A DNA stretch of 64,000 nt from AV69 sp963742315 (GTDB lineage Bacteria > Verrucomicrobiota > Verrucomicrobiia > Chthoniobacterales > UBA10450): positions 434,001-498,000 of the forward strand of contig CAVULE010000015.1 of the NCBI GenBank assembly GCA_963742315.1, in the 5' to 3' direction. The notes under the pieces were generated by a model. It had not been told where the DNA came from. It did not search any database and saw nothing but the letters and a program-made list of their open reading frames with translations. Below are positions 18,884 through 28,546 of this stretch, one piece after another (positions within the stretch are counted from its first letter, which is position 1; each line of letters starts with the position of its first letter). Both the position numbers and the translations under genes were made by a program.

Positions 18884-19357
18884 GTGGAAAAGACCGAACT
18901 AATCATCAACGGCGCGAAGCATGTCGTTCAAGTAGACGACGACACGCCGCTGCTATGGATCCTGCGAGACACGCTGGGATTGACCGGCACAAAGTTTGGC
19001 TGCGGGGTGGGTGTTTGCGGTGCCTGCACGGTGTTGGAGAACGGCCAAGCGGTGCGATCGTGCCAGATCCCGTGCTCGGCCGCGGCCGGGCGCAATTTCA
19101 CCACCATCGAAGGACTCTCGCCCAACGGCAGTCATCCGTGTCAACGCGCGTGGCTGACTGAAGAAGTTGCGCAATGTGGTTACTGCCAGGCTGGCATGAT
19201 CATGACTGCATGCGCATTGTTGCAGGAAAATCCAAACCCGAGCGACGAGCAGATCGATCACGTCATGTCGGACTCGGTTTGCCGTTGCGGAACCTATCCG
19301 CGAATGCGCAACGCGATCCGTCGCGCAGCGGAGGAGATGCGGACTAAAAATCGATGA
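18884..19357 (+). CDS. (2Fe-2S)-binding subunit of molybdenum hydroxylase
   Basis: This 157-residue protein carries the plant-type ferredoxin cluster (GTKFGCGVGVCGACTVLENG) and the second helical cluster (CGYCQAGMIMTACALL, CRCGTYPRMRNAI). Translation starts at GTG 18884. Such small subunits pass electrons from the molybdopterin subunit to cytochrome or quinone acceptors. It belongs to the IorA/CoxS group. Its stop overlaps by 4 bp (ATGA) the original start of the large subunit at 19354, so the genes are coupled. Confidence 0.9.
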   Translation: MEKTELIINGAKHVVQVDDDTPLLWILRDTLGLTGTKFGCGVGVCGACTVLENGQAVRSCQIPCSAAAGRNFTTIEGLSPNGSHPCQRAWLTEEVAQCGYCQAGMIMTACALLQENPNPSDEQIDHVMSDSVCRCGTYPRMRNAIRRAAEEMRTKNR

Positions 19358-19435
19358 TCACTTCGCGACGCAATTTTTTGAAAACGGCGGCGTTCGAGCA
19401 GCGCCTCACTGGTCATTGGCTTTGACGGACTCCAT

Positions 19436-21523
19436 TTGCTTCAAGGCGCGAACGCCAAAACGAATTTGTTCGAGCCTAGCAATTGGATACGAGTCGATGC
19501 CGACGGCACCGTTAGTCTGACAATCGGTAAATGCGAAATGGGTCAGGGCGTCCGCACGTCGCTGGCAATGATTCTGGCGGAAGAGCTCGAAGCGGATTGG
19601 ACGAAAATCAGATTGGTGCAGGCAAAACCTTCGCCGGGTTCCGATCTTGGAACTGGCGGAAGTGATAGCATCGCAAGCAGCTGGAAGCCTTTGCGACAAG
19701 CCGGAGCAATCGCGCGAGAAATGTTAATTACGGCTGCGGCCGCCCGTTGGAAAGTCGATCGCGCAAGTTGCAGCGCCGCGCGTGGTGAAATTGTTCATCT
19801 GCCGAGCAATCGACGTCTCGATTACGGTTCATTAGTGAGCGACGCCGCGAAACTGCAAGTACCAGAGAATCCGCCGCTGAAGAATGCGAGCGATTTCAAA
19901 ATCGTTGGCCAACGAACTGCACGCATCGATGGGCCAGACATCGTTAGTGGCAAGGCGCGATACGGTATCGACGTCAAAATTCCAGGAATGCTGTATGCAT
20001 CGCTCGAACGACCGCCGTTTGCCGGCGCCAAAGTAAAGCGAATGCAGGAAGACAAAGCGCGTGCCGTTCATGGCGTTCGATCGATCATCAAACTGCCGCG
20101 CGGGATCGCCATTATTGCGGATAACACGTGGGCCGCAATTAAAGGTCGCACTACTCTTGCCGTAGAATGGGACGATCCCCCCAAAGATGCTTTCGACTCC
20201 GATGCCCATTGGAAACGGCTTGAAGCGGCCTCGCATGAAACTGGATTTATTACTCGCGAAGAGAAAGCGCCGCCTGGCACGGGTGAGGTTACAAAGACGA
20301 TCGAGGCGACTTATCAATATCCCTTTTACGCCCACGCGCCGGTCGAGACGATGAATTGCGTGGCCGACGTGCGCGGAAATCGCTCTACGATTTGGGCGCC
20401 GACGCAGGCGCCGGAGAGATTACAAAAGGAAGTGGCCAAACTTCTCGGCATTGGACCGACGAATGTTGACGTAAACATCACACTGATTGGTGGCGGGTTT
20501 GGCCGGCGCCTCGGAGTCGATTACGCGATCGAAGCGGCGGACATCTCCCGCGCGGCCAAAGCGCCGGTGCAACTTCTCTGGTCACGTGTCGACGACATGA
20601 AGCATGGCCATTTTCAGGCGGCCTCAGTCCATTATCTGTCTGCTGGATTCGATGCGCACGGAATGCCTGTCTCGTGGAAGCATACGAAAGCCGGCTCGTT
20701 TCATAATATCTCACCGCTCGACCCGAAAGAGATGCGAGACACTGCCTGGTACCAAGATTGGTCCTGGGGATGTTACGACGTTCCGTATAATTTTTCGGCG
20801 ATTCACACCGCTTATGTGCCGGTCGATCTTCCAGTAAAACACGGGCCCTGGCGTTCGGTGTTCGCGCCATCGAGCGTGTTCGCGCGCGAATGTTTTATCG
20901 ACGAAGTAGCACAAGCGCGAGCTGCCGATCCTCTGGAATTTCGTCTTGAATTGTTGAAAGGTGCCGACGTTATCAAGGCCGGCTCCACAACTGTTGATCG
21001 CCGCCGCTTGCGACGCGTTCTTGAAACGGTTCGGGATAAATCTGCCTGGGATCGCCCCGTTTCGGAAAACCGCGGACGCGGTGTGGCTTGCAACGCCTAC
21101 TTCGGTCGCACTTACATTGCCTACGTGGTTGAGGTAATGATCGATGATGACAACAACGTCCGCGTTGAACGCGTTGTCGCGGCGGTTGATTGCGGCCGCG
21201 TAATTAATCCTGTCGGTGTCGAGCAACAAATGGAGAGTGGGATCATTTGGGGTATCTCGTCAGCCTTAAAAGGCGAAATCACTTTTCGCGGAGGCGCGGC
21301 GCAACAAGGCACATTTGCAGATTTCGCCGTGGCTCGAATGCGCGACACACCGGCAATCGAAGTCCACATCGTCGGTTCTGACGCGCCTTTGCCTTTTGGC
21401 ATGGGTGAGCCGCCCGTTCCACCAATTGTTCCTGCGATTGCGAATGCAGTGTTTGCGGCAACCGGTATGCGGATCCGCAGATTGCCGATTCGGCCGGAAC
21501 ACCTCAAAGGTCGCGCCGCCTAA
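19436..21523 (+). CDS. Molybdopterin-binding subunit of molybdenum hydroxylase (IorB-like)
   Basis: The open frame has 695 residues. Molybdopterin-domain motifs include SLTIGKCEMGQGVRTSL, FYAHAPVETMNCVADV, NITLIGGGFGRRLGVDYAIE and the C-terminal GMGEPPVPP with the catalytic Glu. The domain order fits isoquinoline-1-oxidoreductase/aldehyde-oxidase large subunits, which hydroxylate N-heterocycles or aldehydes. The natural start is the ATG at 19354, giving a Tat leader MITSRRNFLKTAAF; one extra A near 19397 throws it out of frame, after which ASLVIGFDGLHLLQGANAK continues in this frame. So the enzyme should be periplasmic, but as written its leader is disconnected. Confidence 0.88.
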   Translation: MLQGANAKTNLFEPSNWIRVDADGTVSLTIGKCEMGQGVRTSLAMILAEELEADWTKIRLVQAKPSPGSDLGTGGSDSIASSWKPLRQAGAIAREMLITAAAARWKVDRASCSAARGEIVHLPSNRRLDYGSLVSDAAKLQVPENPPLKNASDFKIVGQRTARIDGPDIVSGKARYGIDVKIPGMLYASLERPPFAGAKVKRMQEDKARAVHGVRSIIKLPRGIAIIADNTWAAIKGRTTLAVEWDDPPKDAFDSDAHWKRLEAASHETGFITREEKAPPGTGEVTKTIEATYQYPFYAHAPVETMNCVADVRGNRSTIWAPTQAPERLQKEVAKLLGIGPTNVDVNITLIGGGFGRRLGVDYAIEAADISRAAKAPVQLLWSRVDDMKHGHFQAASVHYLSAGFDAHGMPVSWKHTKAGSFHNISPLDPKEMRDTAWYQDWSWGCYDVPYNFSAIHTAYVPVDLPVKHGPWRSVFAPSSVFARECFIDEVAQARAADPLEFRLELLKGADVIKAGSTTVDRRRLRRVLETVRDKSAWDRPVSENRGRGVACNAYFGRTYIAYVVEVMIDDDNNVRVERVVAAVDCGRVINPVGVEQQMESGIIWGISSALKGEITFRGGAAQQGTFADFAVARMRDTPAIEVHIVGSDAPLPFGMGEPPVPPIVPAIANAVFAATGMRIRRLPIRPEHLKGRAA

Positions 21524-22033
21524 CGACTCTGGTGGATCATATCAGTTTGTCCGGCGTGATCGGCAGGTCTCGAATACGTTTGGTCTCCGCGATGGCGGTT
21601 GAACCGCAACCAACGCCATCGCCATAAACAAACTAATTTTCATCATGTCGATTTGTCGTCCGGCTGGCGCGCAAGTTTCAGCGTAACGACAAATTGAAAT
21701 CAGCGTGTCGAACGTTGGCGCTTTGCCAGTGTTGTGTGCGGTTGAAAAGAAACTCCGAATTCAGCGCGAAACGGTTTATTCGTTATCCCAACGATGATCA
21801 CTTCGTAACACGGCCGTCGTTGTCCGTTGTCACTCTCGATTTCCGCTATCGTGAAATGCGTCCGATGGTCCGATGATATCGAGCGCCTGGACTCCGTCGT
21901 AACCGGTTAATCCGACGCGCAGCGGTTTCATTTCCGCCCAGATTAATCTGGGTCGACGATGTCATAAATGACAATCTTCCGACGAATCAGGACACTGGCT
22001 CATTCCCGCTGCGAGGCCAATGGCATGCCGCGC
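21524..22033. other. Intergenic stretch with a possible signal-peptide remnant
   Basis: On the minus strand a start at 21646 gives MMKISLFMAMALVAVQ, a convincing signal peptide. It breaks within 20 codons; the neighbouring frame gives AIAETKRIRDLPITPDKL before a stop near 21540. This may be the beginning of a lost secreted protein. The rest of the 510 bp shows nothing. Confidence 0.3.
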
Positions 22034-23023
22034 TCAACGGCCGGTCATCGCTTCCAGCTTCTCGGGATATCGAGCACCCTCTACCTTGATCTCTGATGAG
22101 GCGGTTTCGATTTCGCGAAGATCGTCTGGCGTAAGTTCAATTTCGACTGCCCCTATATTCTCCTCCAGTCGTTTCAGCTTCGTGGTGCCTGGGATTGGAA
22201 TAATCCACGGTTTCTGCGCGAGCAACCAGGCTAGCGCGATCTGCGCTGGTGTCGCCTTCTTCCGTTTTGCGATCTCGCCAAGCAGATCAACCAACGCCTG
22301 ATTCGCTTTTCGAGCCTCCGGCGTAAAACGAGGGAGCGTGCTACGCAAGTCCGAACTGTCGAACGTAGTGTTCTCGTTCATCCTTCCCGTGAGAAAGCCT
22401 CTGCCGAGAGGGCTGAATGGAACGAAACCGATTCCAAGTTCTTCCAGGGTTGGCAGCACCTCCTCTTCAGGCTTTCTCCACCACAACGAGTATTCGTTCT
22501 GGACTGCTGTGACTGGCTGAACTGCATGTGCGCGACGAATCGTCTGCACTCCCGGCTCAGAAAGTCCGAAGTGCTTCACCTTGCCTTCCTGAATCAGGTC
22601 CTTTATCGCTTGCGCCACGTCTTCGATTGGCACGTTGGGATCGACGCGATGCTGATAGAACAGATCGATAACATCGGTCCTGAGTCGCTTCAGTGAAGCG
22701 TCGGCAACTTCCTTGATATGCTCCGGCCGGCTATCCAGGCCGATCTGCTCATCTTTGGGACCAATTTTGAAACCGAACTTGGTAGCGATCACTACTTTTT
22801 CACGGAAAGGAGCGAGCGCTTCGCCTGCGAGTTCTTCGTTCGTGAACGGACCGTACATTTCAGCGGTATCGAAAAACGTCACACCTTGTTCAAATGCCGC
22901 TCGAATCAGCGAAATCATCTCCTGCTTGTCCTTGGCCGGACCGTAGCCAAAGCTCATTCCCATGCAGCCCAGCCCAATGGCCGAGACTTCCAGGTTACTC
23001 TTACCAAGTTTGCGCTTCTGCAT
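22034..23023 (-). CDS. Aldo/keto reductase
   Basis: This 329-residue TIM-barrel oxidoreductase starts MQKRKLGKSNLEVSAIGLGC; the upstream extension to 23071 lies in a low-complexity tract and is not used. The catalytic tetrad is visible: FDTAEMYGPFTNEE (Asp, Tyr), VIATKFGF (Lys) and LFYQHRVDP (His). The C-terminal WLLAQKPWIIPIPGTTK is the NADPH-binding loop. It resembles the AKR13/YajO-type group that reduces aldehydes and quinones. It is the last gene of a minus-strand set with the alcohol dehydrogenase and cupin. Confidence 0.92.
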   Translation of the reverse strand: MQKRKLGKSNLEVSAIGLGCMGMSFGYGPAKDKQEMISLIRAAFEQGVTFFDTAEMYGPFTNEELAGEALAPFREKVVIATKFGFKIGPKDEQIGLDSRPEHIKEVADASLKRLRTDVIDLFYQHRVDPNVPIEDVAQAIKDLIQEGKVKHFGLSEPGVQTIRRAHAVQPVTAVQNEYSLWWRKPEEEVLPTLEELGIGFVPFSPLGRGFLTGRMNENTTFDSSDLRSTLPRFTPEARKANQALVDLLGEIAKRKKATPAQIALAWLLAQKPWIIPIPGTTKLKRLEENIGAVEIELTPDDLREIETASSEIKVEGARYPEKLEAMTGR

Positions 23024-23102
23024 ACTGAAAATCGGACTTCTCTGCTCTCTGACTTCTGACTCTGTTCTCAACTCTCAACCATCAACTAACAGTCTTTTCT
23101 GG

Positions 23103-24167
23103 TCATTTAGACTTAAGAGAAGCCATATCGATGGAGAAACGATACTTCACATCGGACTTCAGCAGTCTCTCGTAAGCTTCGTTGACTTTCTGGATTGGAA
23201 TAACTTCGACGTCGGCCGTGATGTTATGTTCGCCGCAAAAGTCGAGCATCTCCTGGGTTTCGGCGATGCCGCCAATGGGCGAGCCGGAGAGGCTATGGCG
23301 ACCCATGATCAGGCCGAATGCCGCGACAGCAAGAGGTTTCTCCGGTGCGCCGACGAGGGTGATATTGCCGTCCCGACCAAGCAAATTGATATAGGCGTTG
23401 ATGTCGTGATCGGCGGCAACTGCGTCGAGGATGAAGTCGAAGCTGCCGGCGTGCTTTTTCATCTCGTCGGCATTGCGAGAGACGACGACTTCGTCCGCAC
23501 CCAGGCGCAACGCGTCGTCCTTCTTGTTCGGCGAAGTAGTAAAGACGACCGTGTGGGCCCCGAACGCATGGGCAAATTTTACCGCCATGTGGCCAAGGCC
23601 GCCCAGACCGACCACGCCAACCTTCTTGCCCTTGGAGACACCCCAGTGGCGCATCGGCGAGTAAGTTGTTATGCCTGCGCAGAGAAGCGGCCCGGCCCCA
23701 GCGAGTTCGAGGTTGCCGGGGACGCTCAGAACGAAGTGTTCATCGACGACGATGCTATTGGAATATCCGCCATAGGTGACACCTCCAAGGTATTTGTCCG
23801 GTCCGTTGTAGGTGAGCACCAGGCTCGGACAAAACTGCTCCAGGCCGGCCTGGCACTGCGGGCACGTGCGGTCGGAATCGACCAGGCAGCCAACGGCAGC
23901 AAGATCGCCAGGTTTATATTTATTGACTTCCGAGCCGACTTTGGTGACACGCCCGACGATTTCATGGCCCGGGACGATCGGGTAAACAGTGGGCATGACG
24001 CCGCTCCATTCGTTACGAACCTGGTGGAGGTCGGAGTGGCAGATGCCACAGAAAAGGATTTCTATCTCGACATCGTGTTCAGTCGGACCACGTCGCGGAA
24101 TCGTGGTGGAACCCAGCGGCGATGTGGCACTGGCAGCGGAGTATGCTTTCGCGTTGTACGTTGTCAT
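23103..24167 (-). CDS. Zinc-dependent NAD(P) alcohol dehydrogenase (CAD/YahK type)
   Basis: This 354-residue MDR protein has the catalytic zinc site in CGICHSDLHQ and PGHEIVGRV. The structural zinc loop is DRTCPQCQAGLEQFCPS; this loop in family members usually has four cysteines and the first seems replaced here by Asp/Ser (VDSDRTC). The Rossmann motif is VGVVGLGGLGHMAVKFA. Members of the cinnamyl-alcohol-dehydrogenase group reduce diverse aldehydes with NADPH. It shares strand and close spacing with the cupin upstream and the aldo/keto reductase downstream, suggesting an aldehyde-detoxification unit. Confidence 0.92.
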   Translation of the reverse strand: MTTYNAKAYSAASATSPLGSTTIPRRGPTEHDVEIEILFCGICHSDLHQVRNEWSGVMPTVYPIVPGHEIVGRVTKVGSEVNKYKPGDLAAVGCLVDSDRTCPQCQAGLEQFCPSLVLTYNGPDKYLGGVTYGGYSNSIVVDEHFVLSVPGNLELAGAGPLLCAGITTYSPMRHWGVSKGKKVGVVGLGGLGHMAVKFAHAFGAHTVVFTTSPNKKDDALRLGADEVVVSRNADEMKKHAGSFDFILDAVAADHDINAYINLLGRDGNITLVGAPEKPLAVAAFGLIMGRHSLSGSPIGGIAETQEMLDFCGEHNITADVEVIPIQKVNEAYERLLKSDVKYRFSIDMASLKSK

Positions 24168-24213
24168 AAATGCTCCTATTGTCTCGGTTTCAGCTTTTCA
24201 GTTTTTCAGCGTC

Positions 24214-24615
24214 TCAGTTTTTTCCACCATACTGTTCGTCGCTGACTTTTTCCATCCAATCGACCGGCTTGCCGTTCAGCGCCTCCTGAATGGCGATATG
24301 CGTCATCGCGGTCGTCGGGGTCGCGCCATGCCAATGCTTCTCACCGGGCGCAAACCAGACCACATCGCCCGGCCGAATTTCCTCGATCGGACCGCCCTCA
24401 CGCTGCGCCCACCCAAGGCCGGAGGTGACGATCAACGTCTGACCGAGTGGATGCGTATGCCAGGCGGTGCGCGCACCGGGCTCGAACGTGACGCTTGCGC
24501 CACGAACGCGCGCCGGTTCGGGTGGCTCGAATAGTGGATCAATGCGAACTGTGCCGGTGAACCAATCGGCTGGTCCTTTGGTGGAACTCTGCGAACCAGA
24601 TCTTTTTATCTCCAT
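24214..24615 (-). CDS. Cupin domain protein
   Basis: This 133-residue protein has both cupin motifs: GARTAWHTHPLGQTLIVTSG with two metal-ligand His, and PGDVVWFAPGEKHWHGATPT. The start MEIKRSGSQSS and the overall length match the small cupins annotated as manganese-dependent hydroxynitrile-lyase-like or carboxymuconolactone-associated proteins. It is the first gene of the operon with the alcohol dehydrogenase 46 bp downstream. Confidence 0.9.
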   Translation of the reverse strand: MEIKRSGSQSSTKGPADWFTGTVRIDPLFEPPEPARVRGASVTFEPGARTAWHTHPLGQTLIVTSGLGWAQREGGPIEEIRPGDVVWFAPGEKHWHGATPTTAMTHIAIQEALNGKPVDWMEKVSDEQYGGKN

Positions 24616-24670
24616 CTTTGATCTTCAATCTTCCATCTTCTATCAGCTCGTCGCTCCTCACTCCGCGCTC
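24605..24670 (+). repeat. Interspersed repeat, copy 1
   Basis: The stretch containing CTTCCATCTTCTATCAGCTC and then GTCGCTCCTCACTCCGCGCT is closely matched at 32627-32695 (same CTTCCATCTTCTATCAGCTC core and GTCGCTCGTAGCTCCGTGCT). It is a true dispersed copy rather than simple low complexity. Confidence 0.7.
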
Positions 24671-24737
24671 CAACCTTAAATGCCACTTCTTTTGATCTCC
24701 GTTTCTGAATTCCTCCAAGTCGCATCCGGTTTCTGCG

Positions 24738-25019
24738 TCAATGCCAGGCAAAATTGCTATGGCCGATCAGCCACAAGACCAACAAAGCAGCTAGTAAAAG
24801 CATCACGTTCACGGAAAGACTGGCGGCACTGAGTATAAACGATCTGCCGCTTAGCCACAGAGTAGCCAGGGAAAGGGCCGCCCCGATTCCCCAGGAAAGC
24901 AGCGCAAGCGGCCCATCGATCGATAGATTGCGGAATGGTCGAATGACCTCAAGGAAAAGAAGAACACCCAGGAGGGCGAGTGCCACAGCTGCCATTGCCA
25001 ACCAATTGGCCAACCTCAT
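24738..25019 (-). CDS. Small membrane protein, 93 aa, unrecognised
   Basis: Three hydrophobic helices are seen: WLAMAAVALALLGVLLFLE, LALLSWGIGAALSLATLWL and SVNVMLLLAALLVLWLIGH, with short loops. Composition and regular TM spacing make it a credible gene. No family is recognised. It lies alone between the cupin and the divergent cNMP/reductase gene. Confidence 0.6.
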   Translation of the reverse strand: MRLANWLAMAAVALALLGVLLFLEVIRPFRNLSIDGPLALLSWGIGAALSLATLWLSGRSFILSAASLSVNVMLLLAALLVLWLIGHSNFAWH

Positions 25020-25188
25020 TGGGCGATCACAATCAAACCGGAGATCTCAGTCACTACTTTCCACTTGCTCATCACTTGTCACTAATGCAAGTCCGGCTCG
25101 ATGCCAGTCTGAGCCAGTGCGGCTCGCACCCCGGACTCGCTTTGTTTATTTTCGCGATTCGTTTTAGGTTTTCGCGTAGAGGCCGCAA

Positions 25189-26884
25189 ATGACCGACGAA
25201 GAACAGGACGAACAGTTTTATCGCGATACCGAAAGTATTGCGTTTCCGAAGTTGAACGATCACCAGCTTTCGCTCCTTGAGCCTTTGGCCGAACGGCGAG
25301 TGATGAAACGCGGCGACATACTTTTTAAAGCCGGACAGCGCGATCTCGGATTAGCAATTGTTTTGCGCGGTGAATTCGAAGCCTTCGAAACGCGCGATGG
25401 TACCGAATATAACCTCGCCACCGCGCGTGAGCGCGATTTCCTCGGGGACGTAGCCATGCTCCAGGGAACATCGATCCTTGGATCGTCCAGAGTTACATCG
25501 GAAGAGGCTGAGATCCTTCACATCCCGGCAGCCGAACTTCGGCGCGCGCTGGCGGAAATTCCCGCCGTGAGCAAGACAATCGTCGATGCATTGATCATGC
25601 GACGGCGACGGCTCCGCCGCGATCGTGTATTTGCGGGCATGCGTGTTCTGGCTAACCGCGATGAGCGTGATGGACATCAGCTCGATGATTTCCTCGACAA
25701 GAATCGCATCCCGCATCGACTGGTGGAATTTGAAAGCGAACAGGGACAGGCGCTGAGCCAACGTTTTCACCTTGCGACCCGCGATTTGCCGGTTTTGATC
25801 ACCCCGGCTGGCGGTCGACTGCGCAAGCCGTCGTTGCGCGAAGTCGCCCGGGAAGCCGGCTTGTTGCGGTCGCTCGCGGAAGAAAATGAGACCGAAATCT
25901 TTTCCGACCTGACGATCGTGGGCGCCGGACCAGCCGGCCTCGCCGCAGCGGTGTATGCCGCGTCCGAGGGATTGAAGACCGTCGTTTTGGAAAGTTATGC
26001 TCCAGGCGGACAAGCCGGTTCTTCGTCACTCATCGAAAACTTTTTTGGATTCCCCACCGGCATTGGTGGTGGCGAATTGACCTGGCTCGCTCAGCTTCAG
26101 GCCTACCGATTCGGCGCGATATTTTCCACGCCAGCCGAGGCCCTCTCGCTGCAATACCACCCCGATGGCGAATATCGTGTGTGTCTCGAGACGGAAGGTT
26201 GCTCTGCCGTGCTGCGCGCAAAAGCTCTCCTCATTGCGACTGGCGCGAATTATCGCCGTCTCGATGCCGAAGGTCGCGAACAATTCGAAGGCGTAGGCGT
26301 TTATTACGCTGCCACCGCGCTGGAAGGTCAGCTTTGTCGCAACGAAACTGTCGTTGTCGCCGGCAGCGGTAACTCCGCCGGCCAGGCGGCGATGTTCCTT
26401 TCCGAAGGCGCGGCCAAGGTACTTCTTCTCGTTAGGGGAAACAGCATGAAAATGTCAGACTACCTTTCCCGTCGGGTGCAAGCCCACGGCAACATCGAGA
26501 TTCTCTACCAAACCGAGGTCCGCAAGATGTCCGGCACGAAAAAGCTGGAACAAATCGAACTGGAAAATACCAAGACGTGCGAACGCCGCCTCGTTCGACA
26601 CGCCGGCCGTTTTTTCCATGATCGGCGCCAACCCTTGCACCGAGTGGTTGCCACCGGAAATCGAGCGCGATGCCAAAGGATTCATCAAAACTGGGATGAG
26701 CGTCGCCGGCGCACCGGCCTGGCAGGCGAGCAAACATCAACCCGGTCCACTCGAAACCAGCCTCCCGGGAATCTTTGCCGCCGGCGATGTCCGCTCCGGC
26801 TCAGTCAAACGTTGTGCTGCCGCAGTCGGCGAAGGCGGCATGGCCGTTGCGGGCGTGCAAATGAGATTGGCCGCATCAAACTGA
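25189..26884 (+). pseudogene. Cyclic-nucleotide-binding / thioredoxin-reductase-like fusion, one-base frameshift
   Basis: The N-terminal 130 residues form a cNMP-binding domain (MKRGDILFKAGQRDLGLAIV, RERDFLGDVAMLQG). A linker follows that resembles a thioredoxin-like domain, then a pyridine nucleotide-disulfide oxidoreductase: LTIVGAGPAGLAAAVYAASE (FAD), GGQAGSSSLIENFFGFPTGI and VVVAGSGNSAGQAAMFL (NADPH). The usual CxxC of thioredoxin reductase is not seen. At about 26595 one extra T shifts the frame; the true C-terminus continues from 26618 as MIGANPCTEWLPPEIERDAK to GIFAAGDVRSGSVKRCAAAV and stops at 26884. Intact, it would be about 565 residues, a redox enzyme possibly gated by a nucleotide. 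Confidence 0.82.
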
Positions 26885-26984
26885 GCGCTTCGCATCGCCG
26901 ATCGAATTTGGTCGTTCGCTCGTCACTGGTCACTTTCATAACGCCTAAGATAATACGGCGCTTCAGGCTCGGTCCCGCCTTTTT

Positions 26985-27085
26985 CTCTGACCTCTGATCT
27001 CTGACCTCTGACCTCTGACCTCTGATCCCTGACCTCCGACTTTCGGCGTCTGTCCTCTGTCCTCTGATCTCCGATCTCTGTCTCA
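26985..27085 (+). repeat. CTCTGAC tandem tract
   Basis: About a dozen degenerate 7-8-bp units (TCTGACC, TCTGATC, TCTGTCC) run in tandem. This is the clearest example of the window-wide CTCTGAC family; it abuts the 3' end of the minus-strand gene at 27083. Confidence 0.85.
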
Positions 27086-27704
27086 GTGCCGCCGTTCCGC
27101 TTGAATGCGTTTCAGCAGTTCGGTGTGCGTTTGATCCAGGTCGTGAGCAAATTTCACTGTTGCTTGCAGAGCTTCGGGATATATCTCGAAACGTTTTCGC
27201 AATTTCCTGGTCGTCGGATCGTAAAAGAACGAAATGTCCTGATCCAGATTCGGCACGATTAGTTCGTCACTTAATTTTTGATAACGCGCCATGCGCGCTC
27301 AGTCCCCACCGGATCACTGATTCGTCGTTGCGCAACGCGGTGAGCGTCTCCACGTCGAGCAGCTCGACCCCGCCGGATTGAAGCATGCGTCGCAAAGTCG
27401 CTTGGATTGTAGTCGGTGTAAAGACGAATGGATGCAGCGGCGGCATCTTGCCGGCGTCCAGCGCACTCTGAAATTCCGCGGCTTCCCGTTCTTCTTCGAC
27501 GGTGCTGTTATTCTTCCGCTCTCAATCCCTTCGCGCAAGTGTTCGCTCGATCGATGCCAGGATTCGATCGCGTCGGTTCGCCTCCTGCTGACGCTGCTGA
27601 TAACTATTGAGCCAGAATGCGGCGTAAACTCCGATAAAAACGAGAACCAATTCCGCTGCCCAGCGGGCCAAACGCGCGCTCAACGTTTTTCTCTTCTCTT
27701 CCAT
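27083..27704 (-). pseudogene. Membrane-anchored hypothetical protein, frame disrupted
   Basis: The start (27704) reads MEEKRKTLSARLARWAAELV then LVFIGVYAAFWLN, a signal anchor followed by a charged coiled segment. Later pieces, in part of other frames, read EFQSALDAGKMPPLHPFVFT, QSGGVELLDVETLTAL and, from 27292, MARYQKLSDELIVPNLDQDI down to AERRH at 27083. One base to skip near 27293 joins the last two; an in-frame stop or paired indels interrupt near 27520. The pieces are too coherent to be chance, so it is one gene of about 205 residues with a short periplasmic domain. Family not recognised. Confidence 0.6.
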
Positions 27705-27837
27705 CGGCCTTATCTTTTCGCTGCTTCAGCCGTTGCGCAAACCTTCGGGTTGCCGGTCGCTTTAGGCGAAGGCGGCTTACTGACTTCTGCGTTGGACGTT
27801 CGGTGTTCGCCGTTTCTCATTTCTGAGGTCTCCTTGC

Positions 27838-27890
27838 TCTTCGCTCTTCGCTCTTCGCTCTTCGCTCTTCGCTCCTTGCTCCTTGCTCCC
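27838..27890 (+). repeat. TTCGCTC tandem repeat
   Basis: Six or so units of CTTCGCT, drifting into CTTGCTC, run in tandem directly upstream of the Tag gene. They form a phase-variable-looking 7-bp tandem, although outside any coding frame that I accept. Confidence 0.8.
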
Positions 27891-27917
27891 TCCTCTCTGC
27901 TCGCCACCGTCTTCCCC

Positions 27918-28490
27918 ATGCCGCGTTGTCCCTGGGCGACTACTGAACCAAACATCACCTATCATGATCAAGAATGGGGCGTGCCGGTTCACGACGATCG
28001 AAAATTGTTTGAATTTCTGATCCTCGAAGGCGCGCAGGCTGGGCTCAGCTGGACGACCATTCTCAAGAAACGCGAGAATTATCGCAAAGCGTTCCACAGT
28101 TTTCGCGCGGAAAAGATCGCGCGTTACGGCGCGCGCGACGTGAAACGGCTGCTCGGCGACACCGGGATCGTGCGCAACCGATTGAAGATTGCGGCGACGA
28201 TCCAGAATGCGAATGCGTTTCTCACGGTCCGAAAAGAGTTCGGCAATTTCGACGCTTACCTCTGGAGTTTTGTCGGCGGCAAACCGAAGCAGAATCGCTG
28301 GCGAAAAATGTCTCAGGTGCCAGCGCGTACAACCGAATCCGACGCCATGAGTCGCGATCTGGTTAAGCGCGGATTCAAGTTTGTCGGCTCAACCATCTGC
28401 TACGCGTTGATGCAAGCGACCGGCATGGTCAACGATCACCTCGTGTCATGTCCGCGTCACTCGGGACTCACCACCGCGCAGCGGCTCTGA
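27918..28490 (+). CDS. tag: DNA-3-methyladenine glycosylase I
   Basis: This 190-residue protein begins MPRCPWATTEPNITYHDQEW and contains GLSWTTILKKRENYRKAF, FVGSTICYALMQATGMVNDH and a final HLVSCPRHSG. The zinc-binding set Cys4, His16, His174 and Cys178 is in place. It removes 3-methyladenine from alkylated DNA in the cytoplasm. The ATG at 27918 is used; an open frame continues upstream through the tandem repeat and is not protein-like. It stands alone as a transcription unit. Confidence 0.95.
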   Translation: MPRCPWATTEPNITYHDQEWGVPVHDDRKLFEFLILEGAQAGLSWTTILKKRENYRKAFHSFRAEKIARYGARDVKRLLGDTGIVRNRLKIAATIQNANAFLTVRKEFGNFDAYLWSFVGGKPKQNRWRKMSQVPARTTESDAMSRDLVKRGFKFVGSTICYALMQATGMVNDHLVSCPRHSGLTTAQRL

Positions 28491-28546
28491 CCTCTGGCTG
28501 CGCTCCGCTTCATTGCGTTGAAGCGTTGAATCGTTAAACCGTTAAC

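Noticed and set aside
27838..27890. TTCGCTC repeat as a phase-variation switch within the Tag frame
   Set aside because: Tag homologues begin after the repeat, at MPRCPW; the upstream open frame has no protein character.
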